A stretch of 6,010 nt of DNA from CAYMEK01 sp964389305 (GCA_964389305.1 CAYMEK010000112.1:1-6010), one strand, 5' to 3'. Positions 1-5,956 are shown, numbered from the stretch's first letter. A program made the numbers and translations. The notes: generated by a model not told the origin, from the letters alone.

Positions 1-785
1 AGATACACGGGAACAAGGAAGCGGTTGTGCTTCCAGTTCAATACGAAGGCGATCAGGGCCAGGGCGACGTGGGAGGAAGGAAAGGCTGCGCCGGCCAGAT
101 TGGTCCGGTTGAACATCTCTTTCATGATCCTGGTAAACACGTAGCCATGGAAATTGGAATACCACGCCTGGTGCAGCCTTTCGAAGAAGTACTTGGGGCC
201 CTTGACCGGAAAGAAAATATACCAGACATACAGGATGAAGAACGAAACGGATATGATAAACAGTGTGTTGACCGCCTGCTCATGTTTTTTCCGAAAATAG
301 AGCACCCAAACACCGGTGGATATGAGGCCGTAGTAGAAAAAATAGGAGAAGAAGAACATCTCGTTGACCAGCGGATACTGCTGAAAATAGCGGGGGAATC
401 TGACCGCCGGCTGAAACCCGAAGATCATGTAGTCGATCCGGGCGAAGATCCCGTCAAACGAAGCTCCCCCGAACATGAGCTGCGAAAGCCAGATACACTC
501 GGTGAAGTATAGAATGTAGAGAAGCTGCACATAGCAGAGCCGGAAAAACTGAACCACCGCGCTTCCCAGCGGATTGGTAAGCCGGATGAACAGCAGCAGC
601 AGGGGCGAGAGCAGCAGGAATACGAGGCCGTAGAAAAGCTCACGGTCGAAGGTGAGACCGAAGAGGCTCATCTGCAGCTTGCCGATATTGACCAGCGAAC
701 AGACGCAGAAAAGGCAGTTCAGGAGGATTACGAACAGCTCGAACGGGTACACGACCAGCCTGGGTTGCTTCATCGACCGCCCCAT
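1..785 (-). CDS. PAP2-superfamily (AUR1-like) polytopic membrane phosphatase/phosphotransferase, C-terminus cut by window edge
   Basis: Reading the minus strand from ATG at 785 gives 261 open codons that run off the window at base 1. The protein is very hydrophobic, with candidate membrane segments near residues 13-32, 50-68, 78-104, 142-164 and 173-193. The key motif is GAAFPSSHVA at residues 232-241, the PSxH (C2) signature of the PAP2 acid phosphatase family, in which the His takes part in phosphoryl transfer. A preceding PVKGPKYFFER stretch (193-203) sits where these proteins carry the GPR-like segment of motif C1. The third motif (SRxxxxxHxxxD) would lie beyond the edge. Family members remove or transfer phosphate groups on lipids or isoprenoid phosphates at the membrane; AUR1-like members transfer lipid head groups. 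The substrate here is unknown. The gene begins 14 bases after the stop of the upstream SDR, so the two are likely co-transcribed. GTG at 794 and ATG at 773 are alternative starts in the same frame; no strong Shine-Dalgarno decides among them. Confidence 0.85.
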   Translation of the reverse strand, partial: MGRSMKQPRLVVYPFELFVILLNCLFCVCSLVNIGKLQMSLFGLTFDRELFYGLVFLLLSPLLLLFIRLTNPLGSAVVQFFRLCYVQLLYILYFTECIWLSQLMFGGASFDGIFARIDYMIFGFQPAVRFPRYFQQYPLVNEMFFFSYFFYYGLISTGVWVLYFRKKHEQAVNTLFIISVSFFILYVWYIFFPVKGPKYFFERLHQAWYSNFHGYVFTRIMKEMFNRTNLAGAAFPSSHVALALIAFVLNWKHNRFLVPVY

Positions 786-799
786 GAGCTTCACGGATT

Positions 800-1798
800 C
801 TACAGCAGCTTCCGATCCCGAAACCACCGCACGGTCTCCAGGAAAGCCCCGCGCTCCTCGATCGAGGAGACGGCCAGGGCCCGCTTTATCTTCTCGTTGG
901 AGTAGATCCAATACAGGGCTGATAGCTCTTTGATCTTGTCGGGATTTACTATCGAGGCTCGCCTCGAGATCCGCTGCTGCAGCCCCAGCCAGGCCCGCGC
1001 GGGATAGGAAGCCCAGCGGGGAACGCGCAGATACCGGTAGCCTGGCGGCAACCCGAGCTCCCTCCTCACCTTGAGGTAGAACTCGCGCCCCGAGAGGGGC
1101 TTGTCGTAGCAGAGGTTGTAGGTATTGTCGTAGACTCTCCGGTCCAGAATCATCCTCAGGAAAAACCGGCCCGCATCCTGGGCGCAGAGATAGGAATAGG
1201 GGTCCTGCGGGCGGCCGAACAGGGTGATGAGGCCGCTTCTGGCCATGCGAAAAAGGTTGAGCCCGTCGTAGTCATAGGGACCCCAGACAGCGGGGAGGCG
1301 GACGATGGTATATCTCAAGCCCGAGGAGCGGATAAGCTGCTCGGCCTGGAGCTTGCTCCTGCCGTAATGGGATACCGGCGTGCAGGGATCGTCTTCACGC
1401 TTGGGCTCCCGCGGGCTGGCGGCCGGCCCCGAGGCGGAGGTGGAAGAGCTGAACAGTATCTGCTTCACCCTCGATCCGTAGCGCGAAAGGGCGGCGAGCA
1501 GCACCGAGGTGGCCTGCGTATTGGCCCGGTAGTATTCGGACGGCTTGACCGCCTTGGTAAGGCCCGCCAGATGCAGCAGGACATCGATGTCTTCGAGCTG
1601 CAGCGAGAAGCTCTCCCGCCGTGAATAGTCGATCTGCCGGCACTCGATCCTCCGGCGGCGCAGCTCGCCGGTATCCGAGCCGGGGCGCGTGAAGGCGATA
1701 AGCTCGATTTCCCTTCCGGCCTCCTGACTGCCGGCGTGCCGGGCCAGGAGGTTCTTGCCTATCATCCCGGTCAGTCCGGTGACACCCACTCGAATCAT
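800..1798 (-). CDS. NAD(P)-dependent epimerase/dehydratase, extended SDR
   Basis: This 332-residue protein has the normal length and order of an extended SDR. The Rossmann nucleotide-binding motif TGLTGMIG (TGxxGxxG) is at residues 7-14, HLAG is at 76-79 (the NNAG-equivalent), and the catalytic set is intact: Ser119 in FSSSTSASG, Tyr145 and Lys149 in YGRSK. RLPAVWGPYD (about 167-176) is the usual post-catalytic strand and substrate-domain entry. Such enzymes oxidise, reduce, epimerise or dehydrate a hydroxyl or keto group, often on nucleotide sugars, but also on sterol or isoprenoid substrates. The substrate-binding C-terminal part (about 175-332) is not one I can assign. The ATG at 1798 is chosen because the first beta strand (IRVGVTG) begins straight after it. 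A near-consensus promoter ends only 8 bases upstream. It is probably the first gene of an operon with the PAP2 protein. The protein looks soluble, with no signal peptide. Confidence 0.9.
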   Translation of the reverse strand: MIRVGVTGLTGMIGKNLLARHAGSQEAGREIELIAFTRPGSDTGELRRRRIECRQIDYSRRESFSLQLEDIDVLLHLAGLTKAVKPSEYYRANTQATSVLLAALSRYGSRVKQILFSSSTSASGPAASPREPKREDDPCTPVSHYGRSKLQAEQLIRSSGLRYTIVRLPAVWGPYDYDGLNLFRMARSGLITLFGRPQDPYSYLCAQDAGRFFLRMILDRRVYDNTYNLCYDKPLSGREFYLKVRRELGLPPGYRYLRVPRWASYPARAWLGLQQRISRRASIVNPDKIKELSALYWIYSNEKIKRALAVSSIEERGAFLETVRWFRDRKLL

Positions 1799-1806
1799 GC
1801 CTGCTC

Positions 1807-1835
1807 AACCTATCCAGCCCGGTATCTCTTGTCAA
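1807..1835 (-). promoter_or_regulatory. Predicted sigma70-type promoter for the SDR-PAP2 operon
   Basis: On the minus strand a perfect -35 box TTGACA (1835-1830) is followed by a 17-base spacer and a -10 box TAGGTT (1812-1807). The start codon of the SDR is only 8 bases beyond the -10 box, so a start site at the usual distance would leave a leader of about 0-3 bases. The purine-rich GAGCAGG directly before the ATG lies too close to act as a standard ribosome binding site. The hexamers are seen in the sequence; promoter activity is inferred. Confidence 0.6.
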
Positions 1836-1848
1836 GCTTGCCCTTGAC
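1831..1848. repeat. Inverted repeat GTCAAG-N6-CTTGAC across the two divergent -35 boxes
   Basis: GTCAAG (1831-1836) and CTTGAC (1843-1848) are perfect 6-base inverted arms around 6 bases, with a HindIII-type palindrome AAGCTT (1834-1839) partly inside. The arms largely coincide with the two oppositely oriented -35 boxes, so part of the symmetry follows automatically from two back-to-back TTGAC elements. It could also serve as a shared regulator site, but nothing else supports that. Confidence 0.35.
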
Positions 1849-1872
1849 TTTTGTATCCGCCCTTCCTATCCT
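1844..1872 (+). promoter_or_regulatory. Predicted sigma70-type promoter for the lysA-like gene
   Basis: A -35 box TTGACT (1844-1849), a 17-base spacer and a -10 box TATCCT (1867-1872) make a good housekeeping promoter. Transcription would start near 1879, only about 4-7 bases before the ATGATG at 1883-1888. It lies back-to-back with the SDR promoter, the two -35 boxes being 8 bases apart. The weak GGAA at 1877-1880 is the only Shine-Dalgarno-like element and might be partly outside the transcript. Activity is inferred from the hexamers. Confidence 0.6.
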
Positions 1873-1882
1873 CACTGGAACA

Positions 1883-3136
1883 ATGATGAACGCCAAGAAG
1901 CTTCCATTCACCGGCGAGCAGATCGAGAAAGTCATTACCAAGTATCCCACTCCCTTTCACCTCTACGACGAGCAGGGAATCCGGGACAACGCCCGCGAGC
2001 TGAAGCGCGTTTTTTCCTGGGCCCCCGGATTCCGCGAGTACTTCGCGGTGAAAGCCACGCCCAATCCTTTCATTCTCAAGATCCTCAAAGAAGAGGGATT
2101 CGGCGCCGACTGCAGTTCCCTGCCGGAATTGATCCTGGCCGACCGCATCGGGCTGCGCGGCGAGCTGATCATGTTCACCTCCAACGACACCCCGTACCAG
2201 GAGTATCGGAAGGCCAGGGAGCTGGGGGCCATCATCAACCTGGACGACATCAGCCATATTCCCTATCTGGAAGAGCATGCTGGTCTGCCCGAGCTGCTGT
2301 GCTTCCGCTACAACCCGGGACCGCTTCGGGAGGGCAACGCCATCATCGGCAAGCCCGAGGAAGCCAAGTACGGCTTCACCAGGGAGCAGCTTTTCGAGGG
2401 CTACCGGGCCGCCAGGCGCCTGGGTGTAAAACGCTTCGGCCTGCATACCATGATCGCCTCCAACGAGTTGAATCCCTACTACTTCGTCGATACCGCCAAG
2501 ATGCTCTTCGCCCTGGCAGAACAGATCGGCAGGAGCCTGGACATCCGCCTGGAATTCATCAACATCGGCGGCGGAATCGGCATTCCCTACCGGCCGGAAG
2601 AGAAACCGATGGACCTGAGCATCGTTGCCGGGGGGATCCGGGAAGCCTACGAAGCCATGATCCGTCCCGCCGGGCTCGATCCTCTGAAGCTGTACATGGA
2701 GATGGGACGGGTGATCACCGGTCCCTACGGCTATCTGGTCACCAGGGTGCGGCACCTCAAGAACACCTACAAGAACTACGTAGGCCTGGACGCCTCGATG
2801 GCCGACCTGATGCGCCCGGCCATCTACGGCGCCTATCATCACATCACCGTGCTGGGCAAAGAGGAGCGGAGCGCCGACCAAACCTACGATGTGACCGGTT
2901 CGCTCTGCGAGAACAATGACAAGTTCGCCATCGACCGCCGGCTGCCCGCCGTCCAGCCGGGCGATGTTCTGGTCATTCACGACGCCGGGGCCCACGGACA
3001 CGCCATGGGTTTCAACTACAACGGCAAGCTGCGCTCCGCCGAGCTGCTGCTCAAACCCGACGGTTCGGTGCAGCAGATTCGCCGGGCGGAAACCGTAGAG
3101 GACTACTTCCGGACCCTGGATTTCTCCGGCGTGTAA
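1883..3136 (+). CDS. lysA: Diaminopimelate decarboxylase (PLP-dependent, fold type III)
   Basis: This 417-residue protein matches the alanine-racemase-fold decarboxylases across its whole length. It should convert meso-diaminopimelate to L-lysine and CO2 in the cytosol, as a dimer with shared active sites. Visible landmarks: the PLP lysine Lys57 in YFAVKATPNP (53-62), GADCSS (74-79), the PLP-stacking His188 in GLHTMIASN, the phosphate-binding GGGIGIPY (229-236), EMGR (273-276), the cross-subunit Cys342-Glu343 in GSLCENND, and Tyr379 in MGFNYNGK. Retention of Cys342 and Glu343 favours diaminopimelate over ornithine or arginine. The HTMIASN and EMGR variants mark it as part of a subfamily common in clostridia and other anaerobes, rather than the E. 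coli type. The frame is open back to an ATG at 1736, but family members begin near the ATGATG at 1883/1886, and the promoter lies just upstream, so 1883 is preferred; 1886 is equally possible. The gene is monocistronic and converges on the fusion gene. Confidence 0.93.
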   Translation: MMNAKKLPFTGEQIEKVITKYPTPFHLYDEQGIRDNARELKRVFSWAPGFREYFAVKATPNPFILKILKEEGFGADCSSLPELILADRIGLRGELIMFTSNDTPYQEYRKARELGAIINLDDISHIPYLEEHAGLPELLCFRYNPGPLREGNAIIGKPEEAKYGFTREQLFEGYRAARRLGVKRFGLHTMIASNELNPYYFVDTAKMLFALAEQIGRSLDIRLEFINIGGGIGIPYRPEEKPMDLSIVAGGIREAYEAMIRPAGLDPLKLYMEMGRVITGPYGYLVTRVRHLKNTYKNYVGLDASMADLMRPAIYGAYHHITVLGKEERSADQTYDVTGSLCENNDKFAIDRRLPAVQPGDVLVIHDAGAHGHAMGFNYNGKLRSAELLLKPDGSVQQIRRAETVEDYFRTLDFSGV

Positions 3137-3153
3137 ACGGACTGGGGGCAGCC

Positions 3154-4935
3154 TCAGGGGGATCCGTCCACCCGCGCCGGGGCAAACCGCCTGAGTATCA
3201 GCTCCACCAGCCATCCCGCGTATGTCTCCAGCCAGGAAAACAGGCGTATGAAGTGGGGGATGTAGATCACCGCCTGGGGCTTGATGATGAGGACCCAGAT
3301 CTTGTTGGCCAGGACCTCGGGGCGAACCTGGAGCCCGTAGCCCCTGCGGCGGCTGAACACGGAGAGCAGGCGTGAGATGCTCAACAGCTCTGTGGTGGGA
3401 ATCCCCGTTTTGACCAGGCTGACCCGGACCGGGGAGCCGATCAACTCCCTGTTCAGGCTCTTCATGTACACCCGGTAGAATGATCGCATCCCGTGAAGCA
3501 GGGCAGTGGGTCGGACCGGGAGCAGCTTCAAGGCCGGTTCCAGGAAGATCAGTTGCCCGCGTCCGCGGCGCTTCATGTTTTCCAGTACCAGCTCGCTTAG
3601 CCGAATAATCCCCAGAAGGTCCCGCTCGATCCGCTCCCATCCGCCGAAGGTGAGCGAATCCGGCCGCTCGTACGGCCAGACGAGGCCCGCCTGGTTCACC
3701 AGGATTTCCACCGGCCCGCAGGAACGGTCGATCTTGCGAAACATCCGGGCCGCGTTGATGCTCCGGGAGAGGTCGGCCCGCAGTGTCTCCACCCGACCGC
3801 CTTCCTCCCGGATCTGAAAGGCCAGCCTTCCCAGATCCTCGCCAGGCGTCTCGATCAGCAGCACCCGCAGGCCTTCCTGGGCCAGCTTCTTGGCCACCGC
3901 CTCTCCGAAGCTGCTGGCGGCGCAGGTGACGAGGGCAAGCTTTCCCCGCATCTCCTGCCGCTGTCCGGCGAACCTGCGAACCCTGTAGTAGGGAGAGCGG
4001 GCCAGCAGGGCGGCCCGGACCAGGGGCCGGAAGATCCGCGCCAGCGGGCGGAGCAGGCCCAGCCGGGCGGAGAGCTCGTTGAGGTAATCATCCAGGGTGT
4101 AGCGTTGGTAGCGCAGCAGACTCTGGCTCTCCTCGGTGTCGATCCAGTCGGTGCTGAACGGCTTGCGGCTGAAGGCCTGCTCGGGGAGCATCCCGATGCC
4201 GATGCAGTCGAGCACTTTCCCGACAATCTGCCCATAGGTGTACCAGCAGCGCGGCCCGCCCCCGATGTGCAGTACCTTGCCCCAGATCTGCTCGTTGGCG
4301 ACCCGATTGGCCAGTGCCAGCCCCACGTCCCGGTTGTGAACGTATTCCATCCGGTTGCCCAGGGGGATTTCGAACATGGCCGGATCCAGCTTCAGGGAAA
4401 AAGGCAGGGCGGCGGCCAGGCGAAAGATCGACCAGCTCAAGCCGGAGCTTCTCACGAAGCGCTCGCATTCGACCTTGTGGCGCGCGTAGTTTTCCAACGG
4501 TTTCAGCCTGTCGCTTACCCGGCGGGGAGGGGGCTGGTCGGCGGTAATCCCGTAGACATGCAGGGAGGAGGCGAAGATGATCCTTGGCGGGTGCTCCCGG
4601 GCCTTCATGGCCTCGAGTAGATTGCGGGTTCCACCCACGTTTACTTCCCAGGCCCAGTCCGGCTCGTCTTCACAGTCAATCCCGGTCGCCGACAGCTTCG
4701 GAACCACGAAGGCCAGGTGGATCACTACATCCATCCCCTCCACGGCCGAAAAAACATCCCGGGGATTTCTCAGATCTCCCCAGAACATCTCGGCGCCCGC
4801 CGGTAATCCGGCCGCCTTCTTCTCATTGCTGCGATTGCAGATATCGAAGCAGCGTACCCGGTGGCCGCGGCTCAACAGTTGTTCCACTGTGCCGGCGCCG
4901 ATGTTGCCGAGGGCGCCGCTAACCAGCACGTTCAT
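3154..4935 (-). CDS. Double-SDR fusion: active-looking extended SDR plus degenerate classical SDR
   Basis: One continuous 593-residue frame joins two Rossmann-fold dehydrogenase domains. Residues 1 to about 285 form an extended SDR with GALGNIG (7-13), HLAF (73-76) and an intact catalytic set: Ser124 in FASSLHVYG, Tyr150 and Lys154 in YARHK. A basic, partly hydrophobic linker (about 286-328) leads to a classical SDR (about 331-545). This second domain is recognisable from VTCAASSFGEAVAKKLAQEG (336-355), NQAG (414-417) and the RVSLVKTGIPTTEL strand (504-517). Its Gly motif is eroded, and the positions for the catalytic Ser, Tyr and Lys align with Glu466/Pro467, Leu480 and Arg484, so it is probably not a functional oxidoreductase. 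The C-terminus (about 545-583) is hydrophobic and may sit on a membrane. The ATG at 4935 is set by AAGGAGG at 4949-4943 with 7-base spacing; an in-frame start 22 codons upstream lies inside tetR. It overlaps the tetR stop as ATGA. The substrate is unknown. Confidence 0.88.
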   Translation of the reverse strand: MNVLVSGALGNIGAGTVEQLLSRGHRVRCFDICNRSNEKKAAGLPAGAEMFWGDLRNPRDVFSAVEGMDVVIHLAFVVPKLSATGIDCEDEPDWAWEVNVGGTRNLLEAMKAREHPPRIIFASSLHVYGITADQPPPRRVSDRLKPLENYARHKVECERFVRSSGLSWSIFRLAAALPFSLKLDPAMFEIPLGNRMEYVHNRDVGLALANRVANEQIWGKVLHIGGGPRCWYTYGQIVGKVLDCIGIGMLPEQAFSRKPFSTDWIDTEESQSLLRYQRYTLDDYLNELSARLGLLRPLARIFRPLVRAALLARSPYYRVRRFAGQRQEMRGKLALVTCAASSFGEAVAKKLAQEGLRVLLIETPGEDLGRLAFQIREEGGRVETLRADLSRSINAARMFRKIDRSCGPVEILVNQAGLVWPYERPDSLTFGGWERIERDLLGIIRLSELVLENMKRRGRGQLIFLEPALKLLPVRPTALLHGMRSFYRVYMKSLNRELIGSPVRVSLVKTGIPTTELLSISRLLSVFSRRRGYGLQVRPEVLANKIWVLIIKPQAVIYIPHFIRLFSWLETYAGWLVELILRRFAPARVDGSP

Positions 4936-5537
4936 TCCTGCCCCTCCTTGCCGATACCATGTAAAAGAAGCTTGATCCCCTGCACACCTACCTCCACCCA
5001 CCGCGCGCCCTCCGGATCGAATACCCCCTGCATGACCAGTCCCGCACCGAAGGAGACGATGATCCGGGCCGTACGCTCGGGGTCGACCCGCCCTACCGTT
5101 CCTTCCTCGATTCCTCTGCGGATCAGGTCGGCGAAAAATCCACGAAAAAACTTGTACGGCGCTATGGTGGCCTTCCAGACCTCCGGCTCCCGGCTGGCCT
5201 TGGTGAGAAACTCGATGAACAGAGGCAGCTGCCCCGTCGCGGTGCGAAAAATCAGGCCGCTCATCTTTACCATCTCCAGCAGCGCCTCCGGCACGGACCT
5301 GGCGGCATCCCGAATACGTTCCATCTCGCCGACGAAGGCTCTCATCCAGCTTTCGAACATCTCAACGAAGATCGCCTGTTTACTGGGGAAGTGATGGTAC
5401 AGCGCTCCCTTGCTGATTCCCGCCGCTCTGCAGATATCCGCCACTCCGGTGGAATCGTAGCCGTGGCGGGTAAAGCACTGCTCGGCCGATTCCATTATCC
5501 TCTGCCAGGTTTCTTCGCTTCTCTGCTTCTCTTCCAT
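4932..5537 (-). CDS. TetR/AcrR-family transcriptional repressor
   Basis: The 201-residue length is typical of TetR repressors. Residues about 10-56 form the DNA-binding domain: helix 1 (WQRIMESAEQCFTRHGYDST) and the helix-turn-helix VADICRAAGISKGALYHHF (32-50), ending in the family signature SKGALYHHFPSK. Residues from about 60 onward are the helical ligand-binding and dimerisation domain, which is too divergent to suggest a ligand. The ATG at 5537 is the only usable start, since an in-frame TAA lies four codons upstream. No clear Shine-Dalgarno precedes it, in contrast to the next gene. The gene overlaps the double-SDR gene by 4 bases (ATGA), so the two are very probably translated together. 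A perfect palindrome at the predicted start of transcription suggests that the protein represses its own operon. The inducer may be a substrate or product of the fusion enzyme (inference). Confidence 0.93.
   Translation of the reverse strand: MEEKQRSEETWQRIMESAEQCFTRHGYDSTGVADICRAAGISKGALYHHFPSKQAIFVEMFESWMRAFVGEMERIRDAARSVPEALLEMVKMSGLIFRTATGQLPLFIEFLTKASREPEVWKATIAPYKFFRGFFADLIRRGIEEGTVGRVDPERTARIIVSFGAGLVMQGVFDPEGARWVEVGVQGIKLLLHGIGKEGQE
4943..4949 (-). promoter_or_regulatory. Ribosome binding site of the double-SDR gene, inside tetR
   Basis: AAGGAGG on the minus strand lies 7 bases before the ATG at 4935, within the last codons of tetR. It is the strongest Shine-Dalgarno among the minus-strand genes and fixes the start of the fusion protein. 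Confidence 0.8.
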
Positions 5538-5651
5538 TTTACCGGTTTATGGGGCCTGAGGTTCCCGAGCCTGCCTGCACTGCGGCGCTGCCGCCGAACC
5601 GATGCCGGGAAGCCTTCCATTACCGCCCGCATCACCTCTCTCTGATATTCC

Positions 5652-5667
5652 GACCGACCGGTCGGTC
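5652..5667. promoter_or_regulatory. TetR-type operator, perfect 16-bp palindrome
   Basis: GACCGACCGGTCGGTC is a perfect palindrome and has the ACCGACCGGTCGGT core seen in operators of several TetR-family regulators. It begins 7 bases downstream of the -10 box of the tetR promoter, so it covers the expected transcription start. A bound repressor there would block initiation, as in negative autoregulation. It is about 290 bases from the ribulokinase start, so control of that gene by this site is less likely. Confidence 0.85.
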
Positions 5668-5674
5668 TATATGA

Positions 5675-5703
5675 AATATACTCTCATTACTCACTTTGTT
5701 CAA
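5675..5703 (-). promoter_or_regulatory. Predicted sigma70-type promoter of the tetR-SDR operon
   Basis: On the minus strand, TTGAAC (5703-5698), an exact 17-base spacer and TATATT (5680-5675) form a good housekeeping promoter. The predicted start, near 5668, touches the edge of the palindromic operator. This leaves a leader of about 130 bases before the tetR ATG. Confidence 0.75.
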
Positions 5704-5876
5704 GCATCGATCTGCCTTTTTCGTGCAGCCCGGCTCCGGGACGCTTTCCGCCGCAAAACACGGCGATCGGAAGACTGGAAAAAACATGCGGATTTGGAGT
5801 ACCCGGATTTCGTACAACAAATAGAAACCCTTCGCCAGACAGCGGGCATCAGTACAGCGGGTTGCCTTGACTTTCC

Positions 5877-5928
5877 GTGGTATTTCGGCGCGTAATAATC
5901 TGTAGAGAAAGAATTACGAAAATACCAC
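5877..5928. repeat. Inverted repeat upstream of the ribulokinase gene, candidate operator
   Basis: GTGGTATTTCG (5877-5887) is matched in inverted orientation by CGAAAATACCAC (5917-5928): nine perfect pairs, GTGGTATTT with AAATACCAC, then one extra A and two more pairs. An inner pair, GTAAT (5892-5896) and ATTAC (5913-5917), continues the symmetry. The arms flank the AT-rich TAATAAT (5893-5899), the best -10 candidate; the TTGACT at 5867-5872 is 20 bases from it, which is longer than usual. The repeat could hold paired half-sites for a sugar-responsive regulator or fold in the leader RNA. The symmetry is seen directly; the role is inferred. Confidence 0.5.
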
Positions 5929-5943
5929 CCGTAGTGAAAACAT

Positions 5944-5949
5944 GGAGGG
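5944..5949 (+). promoter_or_regulatory. Ribosome binding site that sets the ribulokinase start
   Basis: GGAGGG lies 7 bases before GTG at 5957, an ideal arrangement. The in-frame ATG at 5942 overlaps this element and has no Shine-Dalgarno of its own, so GTG 5957 is the better start. Confidence 0.65.
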
Positions 5950-5956
5950 CAAAGAA

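Larger units (their letters stand above)
5538..5956. other. Intergenic regulatory region between tetR and araB (419 bases)
   Basis: No convincing gene is seen here. From the tetR side it holds an untranslated leader of about 130 bases (5538-5668), with a small GC hairpin at 5582-5594 (GCGGC-GCT-GCCGC), then the palindromic operator, the tetR promoter, a stretch of about 170 bases without clear signals (5704-5870), and the inverted repeat and ribosome binding site of the ribulokinase. Small frames crossing it encode no recognisable domain. Confidence 0.6.

Noticed and set aside
27..512. A 161-codon plus-strand frame at the left edge
   Set aside because: It is the shadow of the PAP2 membrane protein on the opposite strand, which has clear membrane segments and the PSSH motif.
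3137..3167. Possible terminator between the convergent lysA and fusion genes (ACGGA at 3137-3141 with TCCGT at 3163-3167)
   Set aside because: The stem is only 5 pairs around a long loop, there is no T run on either side, and the right arm is in the fusion coding sequence.
1832..3640. A 602-codon open frame on the minus strand opposite lysA
   Set aside because: It mirrors the well-supported lysA gene and the end of the fusion, is rich in Gly, Pro, Val and His as expected of antisense GC-rich DNA, and shows no domain.
4105..4620. Plus-strand frames opposite the double-SDR gene, including 171- and 126-codon frames on both strands
   Set aside because: All overlap the fusion gene, whose domains and ribosome binding site are clear; no domain or start signal supports the others.
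5746..5772. Hairpin TTCCGCCG / CGGC-GATC-GGAA in the intergenic region
   Set aside because: The stem is interrupted by a 4-base bulge and has no T run after it in either direction; likely chance.
5602..5895. A 97-codon plus-strand frame across the tetR-araB gap
   Set aside because: It runs through the operator and promoter of tetR, lacks a ribosome binding site and matches nothing I recognise. A minus-strand frame at 5700-5966 is rejected for the same reasons.
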